This document shows positions 34,101-45,700 of a DNA stretch of 64,000 nucleotides, piece after piece. Numbering within the stretch: the first letter of the stretch is position 1; the number at the start of each line of letters is the position of its first letter. The stretch is from Lingula anatina (Eukaryota; Brachiopoda; Lingulata; Lingulida; Lingulidae), in the NCBI RefSeq assembly GCF_001039355.2, contig NW_019775523.1, positions 60,001-124,000 on the forward strand. Direction: 5' to 3'. The translations under genes were made by a program, and so were the position numbers. The notes under the pieces were generated by a model. The model was not told where the DNA came from and made no database searches. It saw only the letters and a list, made by a program, of their open reading frames with translations.

Positions 34101-36229
34101 TTAGGTGCTATCTCAAACATTAAATATCTTGACCCTTTCTTTACTAGGTGGAAAAGAGATAAAAATGGTTCCAAGGTTATCCATCCAACAACCAAGAAGC
34201 CTATATTACAGTTTGTTGCTATACAGAGAAAAGACAGTGGAGAGTGGGCTATACCTGGGGTAGGTTACCTGGGCGGAGTGTGATCTTTGCAGCTGTTTTG
34301 TTTCAAACTCTCTGTAGTTATTCATTGACTAAAAGTTACATGTGAACCAAACGTTTTTTTTTTCAACAGTTTAAAGATCATTTATCCTGTTTAATGCTGT
34401 TGTATGCCAGTACAGTGTTGATTCTGTCATCAAATTAGTTATTTATTATAAAAATTTATTTATCAGTAAAGAAGTTTTGTCATTTTATCACTAGGGCATG
34501 GTGGATGCTGGAGAGAGAGTCAGTGTCACTCTGAAGAGAGAGTTTGCTGAAGAAGCCATGAATTCCTTAGAAGCAAACTCAGAGGAAAAGGAGAAAATTA
34601 AAAAGTCCTTGGAAACATTATTTAGTAAAGGTGTTGAGGTAAGTTTTTGTTTTACTGATCAATAATCCAATGGACATGAACATTTTTACATTCAGTTTAT
34701 CATGTTCATATGGATTTGGTAAAAATGCCAGTGATGTTAAATATTTTCATGCATTTTAGCAGATGAAATGAAGTGAAAAAAGTGATTTAATAATTTTAGG
34801 TGATAAAGGGACCAGTGTAGTGATGATCCATACTCCTTGGAGACTTCTTTAATTTTACAGAGAACTTTGACTACTTATAAATATACTACCTGGAATACCC
34901 CCCCCCCCCTTTTTATTTTCTCAATCAGTGTCTAATGTAGTGAATAATGCCATGAAATAAGAAAACTTGTTTCCCGTGTCAGGTATACCGAGGCTATGTG
35001 GACGACCCACGCAATACTGACAATGTCTGGATGGAGACGGTGGCTTACAACTTCCATGATGATACAGGAGACAGCGTGGGGAAGTTTAATCTTAATGCGG
35101 GTAAAATACCACACCTACTATCATTTATAACTTGTGTATCCAGGTGTGAGAATTTTAAAGAACTTTGGGCAGGGTTTTGTGTCAGTTTTTTCCAGACATT
35201 TTGTTTAAAAGTTGATTATAAGCTTGGTCAGGAGTGAAATCAAACTTAAAAGTTGATTTCACATCTGACCGAGGCTTTCCCCAGAGAACCCCCCAGCTTT
35301 CACTGGGAAGACCTCAAATGTCAGCCTATATTTACAAAGATGGTTGGACAGCTTACAAAATATTTGGGTTGGTTGGTTGGCTGGGATTTTGGAACTCCCT
35401 GTAAATTGATGACCATATTGCAGATTCACATTTTGGACTCCGTGTACCCCAGATCTTGGGGAACCCCTGATGTCCAGTTATAAAAATATTTCAATTTGTC
35501 TTAAAAAAAAAAGAAGTTATCCTCATTTACAAATGTAGTACTAAGATTTTGTAAGATTTGATTTGATTGGGTTTTATATTTCTGTTAGTGATTCAGATGG
35601 TTGTATCTCATTGGAGGTGGGGTGGGGTGAGGTGGGGTGGGGTGGGGTGAGGTGGGGTGGGGGGAGCTTTCAAAACAAAAACGAAACTCTTTAACCTTTA
35701 AAGTGGTCTAAACTTTCATATCATAATTGTAAACTAATTAAGTGAAACATTGCACCTGTTTTATAACATGAAAGACGTGGCTGATAATAAGATCAATATT
35801 TACGTTAAAGGGACCAGTGTGGACTTATCATAGAATGAAAGTAGATCTAATTTTTGGTTCACAATTTTCTACCAATTTTGTTGCCCAAAGTCCTTTTATG
35901 AAACTTTCCCCAGCTACCGTTGTGATAATGTCTCTCTTAGACCACCGTCACGGAATCAACCTTACACTGTCAACATAAACCGCAACTGTTTGTGGCAGTA
36001 ACTTGACATTTGATCTCTCCATTCATTTGATATTGCTATGCCTAATTTCACTCATGGAAATGTCAGTTAACATGGATGGTAACATTACACTAAACAGGTT
36101 TTATTTCATTTTTCAGGTGATGATGCTGGCAATGTGAAGTGGACCGATATCAGCAGCTCTCTTCAGCTCTTTGCCAGCCATGTGGATTTTATAGAAAAAG
36201 TAGCTAAAAAGAATAATGCACATTGGTGA
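28131..36229 (+). CDS. NUDT9: ADP-ribose pyrophosphatase, NUDT9 type
   Basis: Hydrolyses ADP-ribose to AMP and ribose 5-phosphate (family knowledge). Exons: 28131-28254, 30553-30785, 31450-31548, 32132-32218, 32949-33060, 33658-33801, 34983-35100, 36117-36229 (TGA at the end). All phases agree. The first exon encodes a hydrophobic segment ([12 protein letters not shown]) matching the mitochondrial-signal region of vertebrate NUDT9. The family signature [11 protein letters not shown] follows, then the Nudix box [20 protein letters not shown] with its catalytic Glu residues intact, and [10 protein letters not shown]. The protein ends NNAHW. The initiator codon was not found. From the first in-frame ATG (30568) the product is 296 residues. 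The exons 32949-33060 and 33658-33801 are repeated at 34148-34259 and 34495-34638, probably an assembly duplicate. Confidence 0.93.
28948..29175. repeat. MITE-like element, GGGTNATCC family, copy 1
   Basis: Inverted ends: GGTCATCCATTTTTTTATTT at the left and GTGAAAATGGTGATAAAATT near the right. Internal GATGACCTTTGA and GCATTAAC words are shared with 60297-60534. It sits in the first NUDT9 intron. Confidence 0.55.
29523..29740. repeat. Palindromic MITE-like element (CATTCCCA family)
   Basis: Left end CCCCATTCCCATAGATTTTA; right end AATCTCTGGGAATGCACC. It is closely similar in order and sequence to 50976-51195, including TCTGTCCCGCCT, AAGGGGGTAATTAACT and TTTAGCGTGAACCC. It sits in the first NUDT9 intron. 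Confidence 0.75.
29990..30080 (+). repeat. tRNA-like segment, possibly SINE-derived
   Basis: GGTAGCTCAAGCGCTAAGAG near 30005 resembles a tRNA D-arm and A box. No matching B box or complete cloverleaf follows. At best it is a decayed tRNA-derived repeat. Confidence 0.2.
32219..32448. repeat. Palindromic MITE-like element, GATCGATC family, abutting a splice donor
   Basis: Shares GGATCAATCTATCTTCAAGG, CTTAAGCAGCTTAGATGTCT, CTGAAGCTGCTAGGGGGTAA and an inverted right arm (CCAGACATCTAAGTGGCTAA) with the copy at 2067. It begins within about ten bases of the NUDT9 exon ending at 32218. Confidence 0.65.
34090..34925 (+). repeat. Second copy of a NUDT9 exon pair, joined at a single N
   Basis: Repeats 32890-34088 almost base for base, except that about 350 intronic bases (roughly 33200-33555) are absent. 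It holds exon copies 34148-34259 (112 nt) and 34495-34638 (144 nt) with intact splice sites and only a few synonymous differences. The junction is marked by one N at 34089, and both copies end in the same C-tract followed by TTTTTATTTTCTCAAT. This is best explained as the other allele inserted by the assembler. Confidence 0.85.
35615..35665 (+). repeat. GGTGGGGTGGGGTGA G-rich tract
   Basis: A short purine-rich array of GGGGTGGGGTGAG units in the last NUDT9 intron. It has several runs of three or more G and could form a G-quadruplex. Confidence 0.6.
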
Positions 36230-36545
36230 TTCATATTTCATGAAATATTGGTTAGGAAGGCAATTGTGAACCATAAGGGGGGTGGGGTCTCAAAGAAGGG
36301 TATTAAAATTGCCCCTTTACTGAACTCTTCCCATCTAAATTTTGACCCCCTGTATAAAGTAAGTTCAGAATGGACAAGAGTAGAGTAGAAGAAATACCAC
36401 CCCTGAACAAAATTACACATATATATTTAATTTCAGGAAAATATTATAAGGTTTTTGCCTCACAGTTTGCCCCAATTCATTTCTCTTCTTTGGTATTGTG
36501 TAGAAGACCTTCCATAGACCCCCCCTAAGGTTACAACATTTAGTA

Positions 36546-36772
36546 AAGCCCCCTTTACACTGGACGGCGTCCCTTCTGCGTCCTTTCTGCGACCATGAAA
36601 TTTGGCATCGCTGTGGTCTTAATAAGGAGGCATGAGCATTGATTTTGTATCAGAATGAATGCTCAATGATCTGCCAGTTGTCGGCACGTAAAGTATTATA
36701 CTTCTTTAACTCTCAAATGGGGCCGTACTGCTGGACGCAGAAAGGACGCCGTCCAATGTAAAGGGGGTTTAA
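36546..36772. repeat. Compact MITE, TTTACACTGGACG family
   Basis: Clear inverted termini: AGCCCCCTTTACACTGGACG at the left and GTCCAATGTAAAGGGGGTTT at the right. Subterminal CTTCTGCGTCC faces GGACGCAGAAAGG. It shares both ends with 8024-9180. About 227 bp, no ORF. Confidence 0.8.
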
Positions 36773-38168
36773 GAGATTTCATTGGAGTGCATTCTGGACA
36801 AAATTAAATGGGAATCCTCTGAGATGGCCCAAAGTCTGGCATCTTGGCGTATCTCAGAAGATTTCCATTACAGTGAGTTTTAGTAATTGCTTTTGTGCCA
36901 TAACTTTACTTTAACAAATGTGAACTTTACAACGTGCAAAAAGTTTCAGGAAGACTGGGTAAGACTGTGAAATACTATTATATGAAACACTATACTGTAC
37001 TCAGTAGATCAAAACGTCATAGAAGACTGGAGACTGTGGCAATAATATCCATGGCTTGTTCCCTGTAGGTGAAAAGATGTAAGTTATGCTCAAATTTAAT
37101 CTGCATTTAATCTTCCTTAGAAATGCTAGAAGCAACTCTGTGGCAGTATATTATTTGCTTTAGTAAGTTTTATCATTCTTTGTAAGCGTACAGAAACAAA
37201 TTTGACCTATAAGCAAAATTTCAACAAAACTGGGAATACCTTCAAAGTAAAAAAGTATTATGTAGGTGACTGTGTAGAAAGTGCCAAGTTGTAAACAAAG
37301 AAACAGTTAAAGTTGCCTGAAAGTAGCCCATGAAATGCCATGATTTACTCATTTGTTGAAACCCTTTGTTTAAACTAATTTAGAAAAAAAAACTTGGAAT
37401 TCACCGACATGCAAAGGAAAAAATTGAACTGTATCCACTATCAAAATTAAAAGGGGCATGATGTTTGCCATTAATGTAAACTTTTTAGCAAGGCTTTCAC
37501 ATTTAATATAGATCATTCCTTTTTTGGTATACTTTTTTTTTTTTCTTTTTTTTTGCAGTATACTTGGGACAGCTACCCACAAATGTAAAATATTTACATG
37601 ATGTGAAGGCATTGACTTCCAGGATTAGTGTCTACTAATTGAATATTCTCTCATCTGAAATTTGATATTGTGTAGTTATTTTTCTTTTGATAACTAAATG
37701 GTAATTATATTAGATACTTGGGGTAGATCATTTCTACTAAATTTGAAAATCTGTTAAGAGATACTGCTTTGTGTATTGAATGTGTAAGAATATTTTCTTA
37801 ATATCAAACATTTTATATTTGTGGTAAATTCTCTGCTGGTTAATTCAGCTTTAGACTATAAGGAAAACTGTAAATTTGTGATGTCTTTTTCTTAATAGTG
37901 AACAGATATATAATCATTATTAAAGTAAGTCTGCATACTATTATATGTAGTTTTTTATCACTGCAGCATGACCAACTCACCACCATTACTGCCTATAGAG
38001 AAATTGCATCCCACCTCCTCCTCCTTCCCCTCTGTTTAAATTCTCTCTCCAGCCAAATCTTGAAGTCAAGGAAGCATCATGATACCCCCATGGTTTATAC
38101 ATGATTTCAGTTCTTGAAATTTATAAAGGCATTGCTTTTAATGCCTATAAACACAAATAAAAAAAGTT

Positions 38169-38242
38169 AGGGCACAAAGTTCTGTAGAACAGTGGAAGAG
38201 CATATCTCTGGAGTGTTCAAATCCAATCCCAAGGACTTGTGC
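38169..38242 (+). repeat. tRNA-like pseudogene or SINE head
   Basis: TAGAACAGTGGAAGAGCAT resembles a tRNA A box and D-arm, and GTTCAAATCC at about 38215-38224 resembles a B box. GGCACAA and TTGTGCC could pair as an acceptor stem over about 73 bases. But the B box is about eight bases too far from the 3' end, the T-stem does not pair and the D-stem is wrong, so it is not a functional tRNA. Confidence 0.35.
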
Positions 38243-39715
38243 CAGTTATAAATCCAACACAAAAGCAATGAGGTGGATAAATATATATTTCCATTAACAG
38301 GCTTCCTCATTTAATAATACAATTAAATGAGTTCTTTATTATACATTAAATAATGGCCTATCATGCCTATGTATCGAAAGCACTGCACTAAAAAGATCCA
38401 CTGTAAAGTTGTGAGCAAGTGCAGGTTCAAACAATTCAATCTGAAGGAATATTAAACAAATTCCTTCTCTACACAAACATTTTTTTAGAAAATGTACTTG
38501 GTGCTTAATATATTTTCTAGAAGTAATTAATTTGCAAAAAATGTCTGCATTTTCTACTGAAATGTGCACATGACACGACATAACTGTGCAATCTTTATAA
38601 CTATGTCTGCATCACACGAGATGCATCAAAAAGAAAAAAGACACTTATTTGTTTTAAATGTACTTACATCTCAGTAGGAATGACACATTTATTTTTGTTA
38701 CATGAACAATAGCTGCACTGGAAGTTTTAGGCTCCCCACACCAATAAAGAAGGTATCTAGAGACCCCCTTTGAATGACTTGACATATAACAGAAAGGTGG
38801 AGAAAAAAAAAATAAACGAAAGAATTTCTGGAGCACATATTGGATTTTCCCTTTAATTAGGTCACTGATGCAAATAAAAGTTTGTTAAATAATCCTTCAG
38901 AAACATAAGGCTTGAAATGAATAAATGAAAAGAAAATAGTAAATGTCACCAACTGACTAGTAGTTAACATTAAATAAATGGCACTGCCATTAGTTTCATT
39001 TCACTGAACAAACTTAACAAAATGGTGTGACACTTATACACCTAACAAAATTTTACTTCTACTTTCACATAAATAATTGGTCAATTTTTCTTAATTTTTT
39101 GCTAATACTTGACAACACTGTCTCTCTTTTACTAGTACCTATTTTTGGATTTAAAAAACCAAATCCAACTGAACTAAATTAATAATTTAGTTTTTAGTCT
39201 TTAACATTTAGCTCTCCCTATTCTGGGAAAATCAAACACTAAGACATAGATGTACACACCATAAAGCAACCATTTCCTGAGTTAGCACTGAAAACTAGTT
39301 AACTTAAAAAGAACAGAGGCCAAAAAAGAGAACTACCATAAGTTATTTGCAAAACTAAATGGAAAATATACAAAAGGAAATAAAAATAACAGAAAAACTG
39401 AAAATAATGTATTACAAAATTGGGACACGACCAGAGTAAAAATTTATAGGTAAAAGTTCCACATTTAAGGACAATCTCAAAATATCACTCATCTTTGTGC
39501 CTTTTAACATGGCATTGAAGAACTATGATCTTACAGTTTGTTTAAGAAAAGATCTTTTACTTCCAATCTACTCAGGTAAAGTATAACTGGATTATAAATG
39601 CTGTACATAAGCAATTATGCAGGATAATGAGATGTGGCCCACACATTATAACATCCAAGCAGTAGTCTGTCTAAAATATGGTTTCCTCAAAACATAGAGG
39701 CTGCACTGGATAGCG

Positions 39716-42700
39716 TTAACGGAGCCCATTGATGTCTCCATTGGTCTCATCATGGTCGCCATTACTTGTAGCCTCCTGGTGGACATCACCATTAGCAACC
39801 TCATTAGGTATAGAGTCATGTGACACAGTGGCCTTCCCCTTGGTATTCTGTAGCCAGACCTTACTGGAGAGATTGTACATGGAGTAATAGGGATCCCCTG
39901 TGACTTCCTTCACTATATCCAGAAAACTGGGCAAGTCTAATGGCTCCATTGCTGGGATTGTGCTATATGTTTCCAAGAGAATCAGCCCTTTACACCTGAA
40001 ATTTGAAACAATGTTATAAAACATGAAAATATCTTAATTCATTTCTACCTTAGTTGTTTGAAGTATTAAAATACATCCAATTTCTCAAAATGTGACCCAG
40101 GCTACCTCTTCCAGTTCTCTCACCTTTCTTGACACGGCTCCTTGTACAAGTCCATCTGATAATATTGATCATTCCACAGAAAACAGCGCCTTGTCTTGTA
40201 GATGGTCTGATGCTTCTCGTCTATCTGAGCCAGGAGGTTCTGAGAAATAACAAATGAAACAATTTGACAGATTTTACTGTGCATTTAACAAATTTCAGAA
40301 TGGTTCTACCAAGCTGAATACTTGCAGAATTGATAATTACATTTTTTATGAGCTAAATTTCAGCAATTAACATAAATAAAATAAGTCTACAGTATTTTGT
40401 GCAGAATTTATATTATATAAACTAAAAACTGTGAAGTGAAACTGAATGTCCACTGAAGGCAATCAAAGGAAACTTACAAAACAACAAGTGTATAAATTTA
40501 AGTCTCTAGGATTCCTCTCACAAAACAACTTGATTCAATAATTAGTCTTAGACTGCCAAATATTTTAGCCGACTTAAAGATGGAGAATGTATCACAGAGA
40601 CCCTAAACAGCCACTTGCCTATTTCTTAGTCTTTTAATAACTGAGCCCCTGGAATAAACTGATTGTCAGAACAATGATTTGCACTCTCAGCTGTCACTAA
40701 TTTATTAGGGTATCCAATGACAACTGCCTTTACTGTCGGCCAGACTTTCATAACCTATATAGTGGGGTTACCCTACATGCAACTGACTGGCCCAGTCTAG
40801 AAAATAGGCTAAACAAAAAACTCATTTCTGAATCAGTGCCTTACTGTGTAGTCCCTTGACGTGATGTGCATCTTGGTCTCTGCGCTCTCGTTATTCTGCA
40901 GATAGCGACGTATGGTGTGAGTATATGTCCAGTTACCTGATACAAACAAAAATGAAGATGTGTCAAATAGTGACTTGTTCAACTGGGGCCACAGCAATAG
41001 TCTAAAGGTTCAATATTTCGAAGGTTCATTGGTCCGAATATTCACTATAGAATCCTTGATTAAAAAAACAATGAAAATGTTATCATTTTTTGGACCAATG
41101 AACCTTCAGACTATCAAGACGCCCTCTCAGTATGGAATACAAGCCTCTCTTTACAAAGAGAAGTATTTTAGAAACTTTAACTTGCACAATGTTCAATTTT
41201 ATATGCCAATTCAGCATTCGTAGTCAGTTTTACCATTTTGCCCTCGTTTCCGTATTCTGGCCTGGGTTTTCTGGCCAGGGGTGGCCAGGTAGTCATGAAC
41301 AACATCAAAATCTTGAAACTGAGGATAACCCTGGAATGAAAAAATACTTCATGATTTAAGAAAAAAATCTTGAAACCAAGGATAACTTTGGGATGAAAAA
41401 GTAAAGAGGTTCAATTTTAAAGTTAAAACATAAATAACAGTTTCTTCCTCCTTTCACCACTCAATAATTAATTAATATTTTAAAATTCAACCTCTGTGTA
41501 ATTATATTCTAACCAATAGATTTTACAGATGACAGAAAAACTCAAATATTTAACCTAATCACAACTTATGAATACACTAATTTTCAAANNNNNNNNNNNN
41601 NNNNNNNNNNNNNNNNNNNNNNNNNNNNNNNNNNNNNNNNNNNNNNNNNNNNNNNNNNNNNNNNNNNNNNNNNNNNNNNNNNNNNNNNNNNNNNNNNNNN
41701 NNNNNNNNNNNNNNNNNNNNNNNNNNNNNNNNNNNNNNNNNNNNNNNNNNNNNNNNNNNNNNNNNNNNNNNNNNNNNNNNNNNNNNNNNNNNNNNNNNNN
41801 NNNNNNNNNNNNNNNNNNNNNNNNNNNNNNNNNNNNNNNNNNNNNNNNNNNNNNNNNNNNNNNNNNNNNNNNNNNNNNNNNNNNNNNNNNNNNNNNNNNN
41901 NNNNNNNNNNNNNNNNNNNNNNNNNNNNNNNNNNNNNNNNNNNNNNNNNNNNNNNNNNNNNNNNNNNNNNNNNNNNNNNNNNNNNNNNNNNNNNNNNNTA
42001 ATTTTCAAACCCCCCCCCCCCCACGACCCAGGGTGCCACTCTCCACAGCAATCAGTCAGTGCAGGTTAAAGGCTCTGTCATACCTGGCGTAATGAGGTAC
42101 ATATGAGTTGCATATGAGCATATTAATTTACCTGGTGTATGAAGTAGGGATTCATGAAGCAGATGAGACGCCATTTAGTGACTAAGTCAGAAAATGTGGC
42201 GCGGTGTCCAAGGTGCCACCAATGATGTTATTGAATCCAAAAAAAAGTTTTAAATAGTTGGAAAAATCTCATCCCTGATGAAATTGACTTTGGGCATGTT
42301 CAAAACATTTTAGCGCCCTCCTGGTATAAAAATGTACACCAGAGTTTGCCTGTGTATTCGATATGTATATGACGTAAGTCTAATGAACCTCTTACGTTTG
42401 TCTGCTTATGGGCAATCTTACGTTATTGCCATACGCCAGGTTTGACAGTGCCTTAAGATACTAATGTGCAATTAGAAATGTTTTAAGAGTGAAGTAAGTT
42501 GGTAAACACTCATGGACAGCAAGAATGTGACGATACTACAAAACTCACCAGTAAACGAGGAAAAAACGCAAGTCTTGTGAAGTGTCCAGGTGATTGTAAT
42601 CAAGGAAACTTATAAGACAAGCTGAAGTCTTGTGCTCACTACTGGGCCCATACCATTATGTAAATATTTTGCAACTGCCTATTACCAAATTAATAAACTA

Positions 42701-45700
42701 CATTTCTTTTTATCCATTTGAAAAAAAAAAAAAAAAAGAAAGAAAGATTGTGGTTCAAGAAAAGTCATGATAGAATGAGCCCAGTGTGACGTCACAAAAA
42801 AATTGTCAAACAAAAGGAACAAACACCGGAATGCAGGTTCACAGATAAGAAGACAGGGGGAGAAAATGGCCGCCTGATTCTGGTCCTCTCCTCTCCATCT
42901 GGATCACTGCTTACTGCTGAGAAGAACAACATTGCAAACTCAACAGGGCCACTACTTACCTTAGTCTCTGCACTGGCAGCCATGTCTATCGCCTAGATGA
43001 AATAGGAAAAGTCACACATTGGGCAAGAGCAGACACTAATCACACGCAAGCACTGCAAACAACATGCCCCGCAATCGTGTTACAGGTTGCCAAAATAATT
43101 AAGTGAATGCAGTGTCAGAAAATGAAATAATTTTTTTATATAAAAACCAGCCTTGAAGTTGAAAATCCCTGTGTTATAGCAGGCAGTTAGAATTTAAGTG
43201 ATTGAGATCAGTGTGAGAAAGATCTGAAAACTACTTTATCTGTTCTTAGCAAAAAAATTAAAAATTTTAATGGTACATCTATTGTGTCATTCCAAACTAG
43301 TTATTTTTAGTCTGAAGTAGGGAAACTTACAACTCAGAAAACATCTTAGTTACGTGTAACAAACTTGGGATCAGTAAATGTAGTGTAATAACTAGTACAT
43401 ATTTTATAAAAAGAAATGATCACTATTAGAAACATCTGAACTAGTTTAAACTTGGAAAACAAACCATACCCACTCAATAGTATGCTGCTTTGAAAAATGT
43501 TAATAAAACAGATGTGGCAAAAAATCTCCAATGTGAAAAAAAAGGGTTTCTCACACATCAACGGAGCTTTATAATATGATTAGAATCTAGCATAATTCAA
43601 AGGTGCAAAATCAGCAACACTCTGCTTGCAATTAAGTTATTTTTTAAAAAGTAGGATGCCAAACCACACCAGGCCAGAGCTGTTCTCTCTGTCAGTAGTT
43701 CCCATACCTCCAGACTTGGAAGCTCTCTCACCAAGAACTTCCTCTTCTTACTGTTCACGTTGAGCCTTTCCCTGAAGTCCATACCCAGACGATCTGTTAC
43801 TGTCTGAAAAAGATATGAAAATTTGAAACAGTGGTTGAACACCTCATTAAGAATTTATAAAGCCTTATCAACTGTGGAGTTTGAAGTCAAGTGATGTATC
43901 TATGAAGAGTTCAATAATTGCCAATTAGGCAAACCTGATTTGCCAGGCAGTGTTGTCAGATTAATGCAACCTGACAAGAAGAATTCAAAGCTAAATCAGA
44001 CACACAGATACACAGAAAAGATGACAGAGGTAATAAAAAAACTCACTGATATCATGCGTATAAGTTTGGCTTCAAAATCAGTGGAGTTGTCAATAACATC
44101 ATAATATGGGTGTCCAACCCAAGCCTACAAAAGAAAATATATACAGGTAATTAAACATAATTTTTTTTTTTTTCTTCTCTTAACTGAATTATGGTAATAC
44201 AATAGTCAGATAAATAAACCAATGATGAATATGATTCAATCTTTCAATGAGAAAAAAACTAAAATTACAGCTGTCAATTCGAAAAATTCCAGCTTAGTTA
44301 GAAAGCATTTAGACTTATTTTGATGAGACAAAAGTTGATTAACAAGCAGGACTGAAGAAATCCGTTTTTTTCTGTCCCCCCACCCATATTTTCCTTTCAA
44401 TTTCCTCGACCACAAGGATGAGCATACACCTGTTGTCTTATAATTAGTCCCATGTGTTCAGGAGTTGATGTATCTTTCATCTTTACCAACCTGGGAGGCC
44501 ATATCATCAAGATTTCGTGCTACATCTGGCGATTCATATCGCACGGCGTGCTCCGTGGAATAAAACTTCTCGGCACCCTTGGCTGCAGTGACCATGTGGA
44601 TCACCTGGTTATACCTGAAATAACACCCGGAAACGTCACTCTCCACATTGTTCTGCTGGTGTGCAGCAAGTGTAAATCAAAATAGTAGTCAAGTTTTAGT
44701 CCTATATAATAAAATTAAGAAATTCTTGAAATTAGACAAAACATTTAAACCAGACCCAGTACAATTCAATATTTTCTGAGAATATTGTAATCTTTACAGC
44801 ATTTCATATTTTTTGCATTCTGCTTTTCTTGTCTGAACACAGATTATCTTAAAGAAAAAAATGCCAAGCACAAAGGGGCATTAAAAGAAAAAGAAAACCC
44901 ACAAATACCTGTTATCTCTCAGCTCTATCTCATTCCAGCCATTTTTCATCTTCATCTCTTCCCACTGTTCTGGCTTCATGTCTGATGAAGAGAGCAGACG
45001 ACAACATGAAAGCTTTGATCAGTCTACAGGTACAGCCCAGAAAAACTAATGTTTCTGAAGAGTCACATGTGCACCAATCAATTTTTCATTTCTTAAATCT
45101 GACCCTTTAACTTTTTGATCAGCAACTTGAGACTGTTTTTCCTAATGGAGATCTACTGACAGTACTTGGACAAACATCAGTGACAATAGAAAACTATCTG
45201 CTTCCAGTGCTGAGCACTCACTGGGGTGGACAGGGAGAGACACTCTCTGGTTAACAGTAACTCACAAAGTGAAGAAAAAAAGGGCGATTATGCCCTAATG
45301 TAACATAAACAGGAAAATTTACTACCCGTCACAAGATCTCAATAAGTTTGCTTTCTGCTGTTTTGTGAAGTGAATTCTTTGGCTGTGCAGAGGATTATAA
45401 TAATTTTAGTTCCTATATGTATTACCCTGCAGGTTTTGAAGCTGTCGATCTCTAAAAGTGAACAGGTACAAACTGTATTGTTAATGTATACTGCTCAATG
45501 TCCAAAGAACTTAAATTGCCACCATGTTTGATACTTACAAGCTGTAGCGTCCATGATGCCTCTGTCGCAGATAATAAGGCAGTTCTTGGTGCTCATCTGT
45601 GCCAACTCGCAGTACGTCTTCTCTATCTGCATCATACACTTGATAAGATTCTCTTGAAACTGGAAAACTGGAATCAAATATATTAAAACTTTAACAATAC

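Larger units (their letters stand above)
36230..39715. other. Convergent intergenic region between NUDT9 and the TTD14-like gene
   Basis: It must contain both 3' UTRs. No canonical AATAAA lies close to the NUDT9 stop. On the minus strand, candidate AATAAA signals (TTTATT on +) occur near 38693 and 38336. It also holds a MITE (36546-36772) and a tRNA-like segment (38169-38242). Confidence 0.5.

Noticed and set aside
41568-42092. Long open frames over the N run
   Set aside because: They exist only because unknown bases contain no stop codons.
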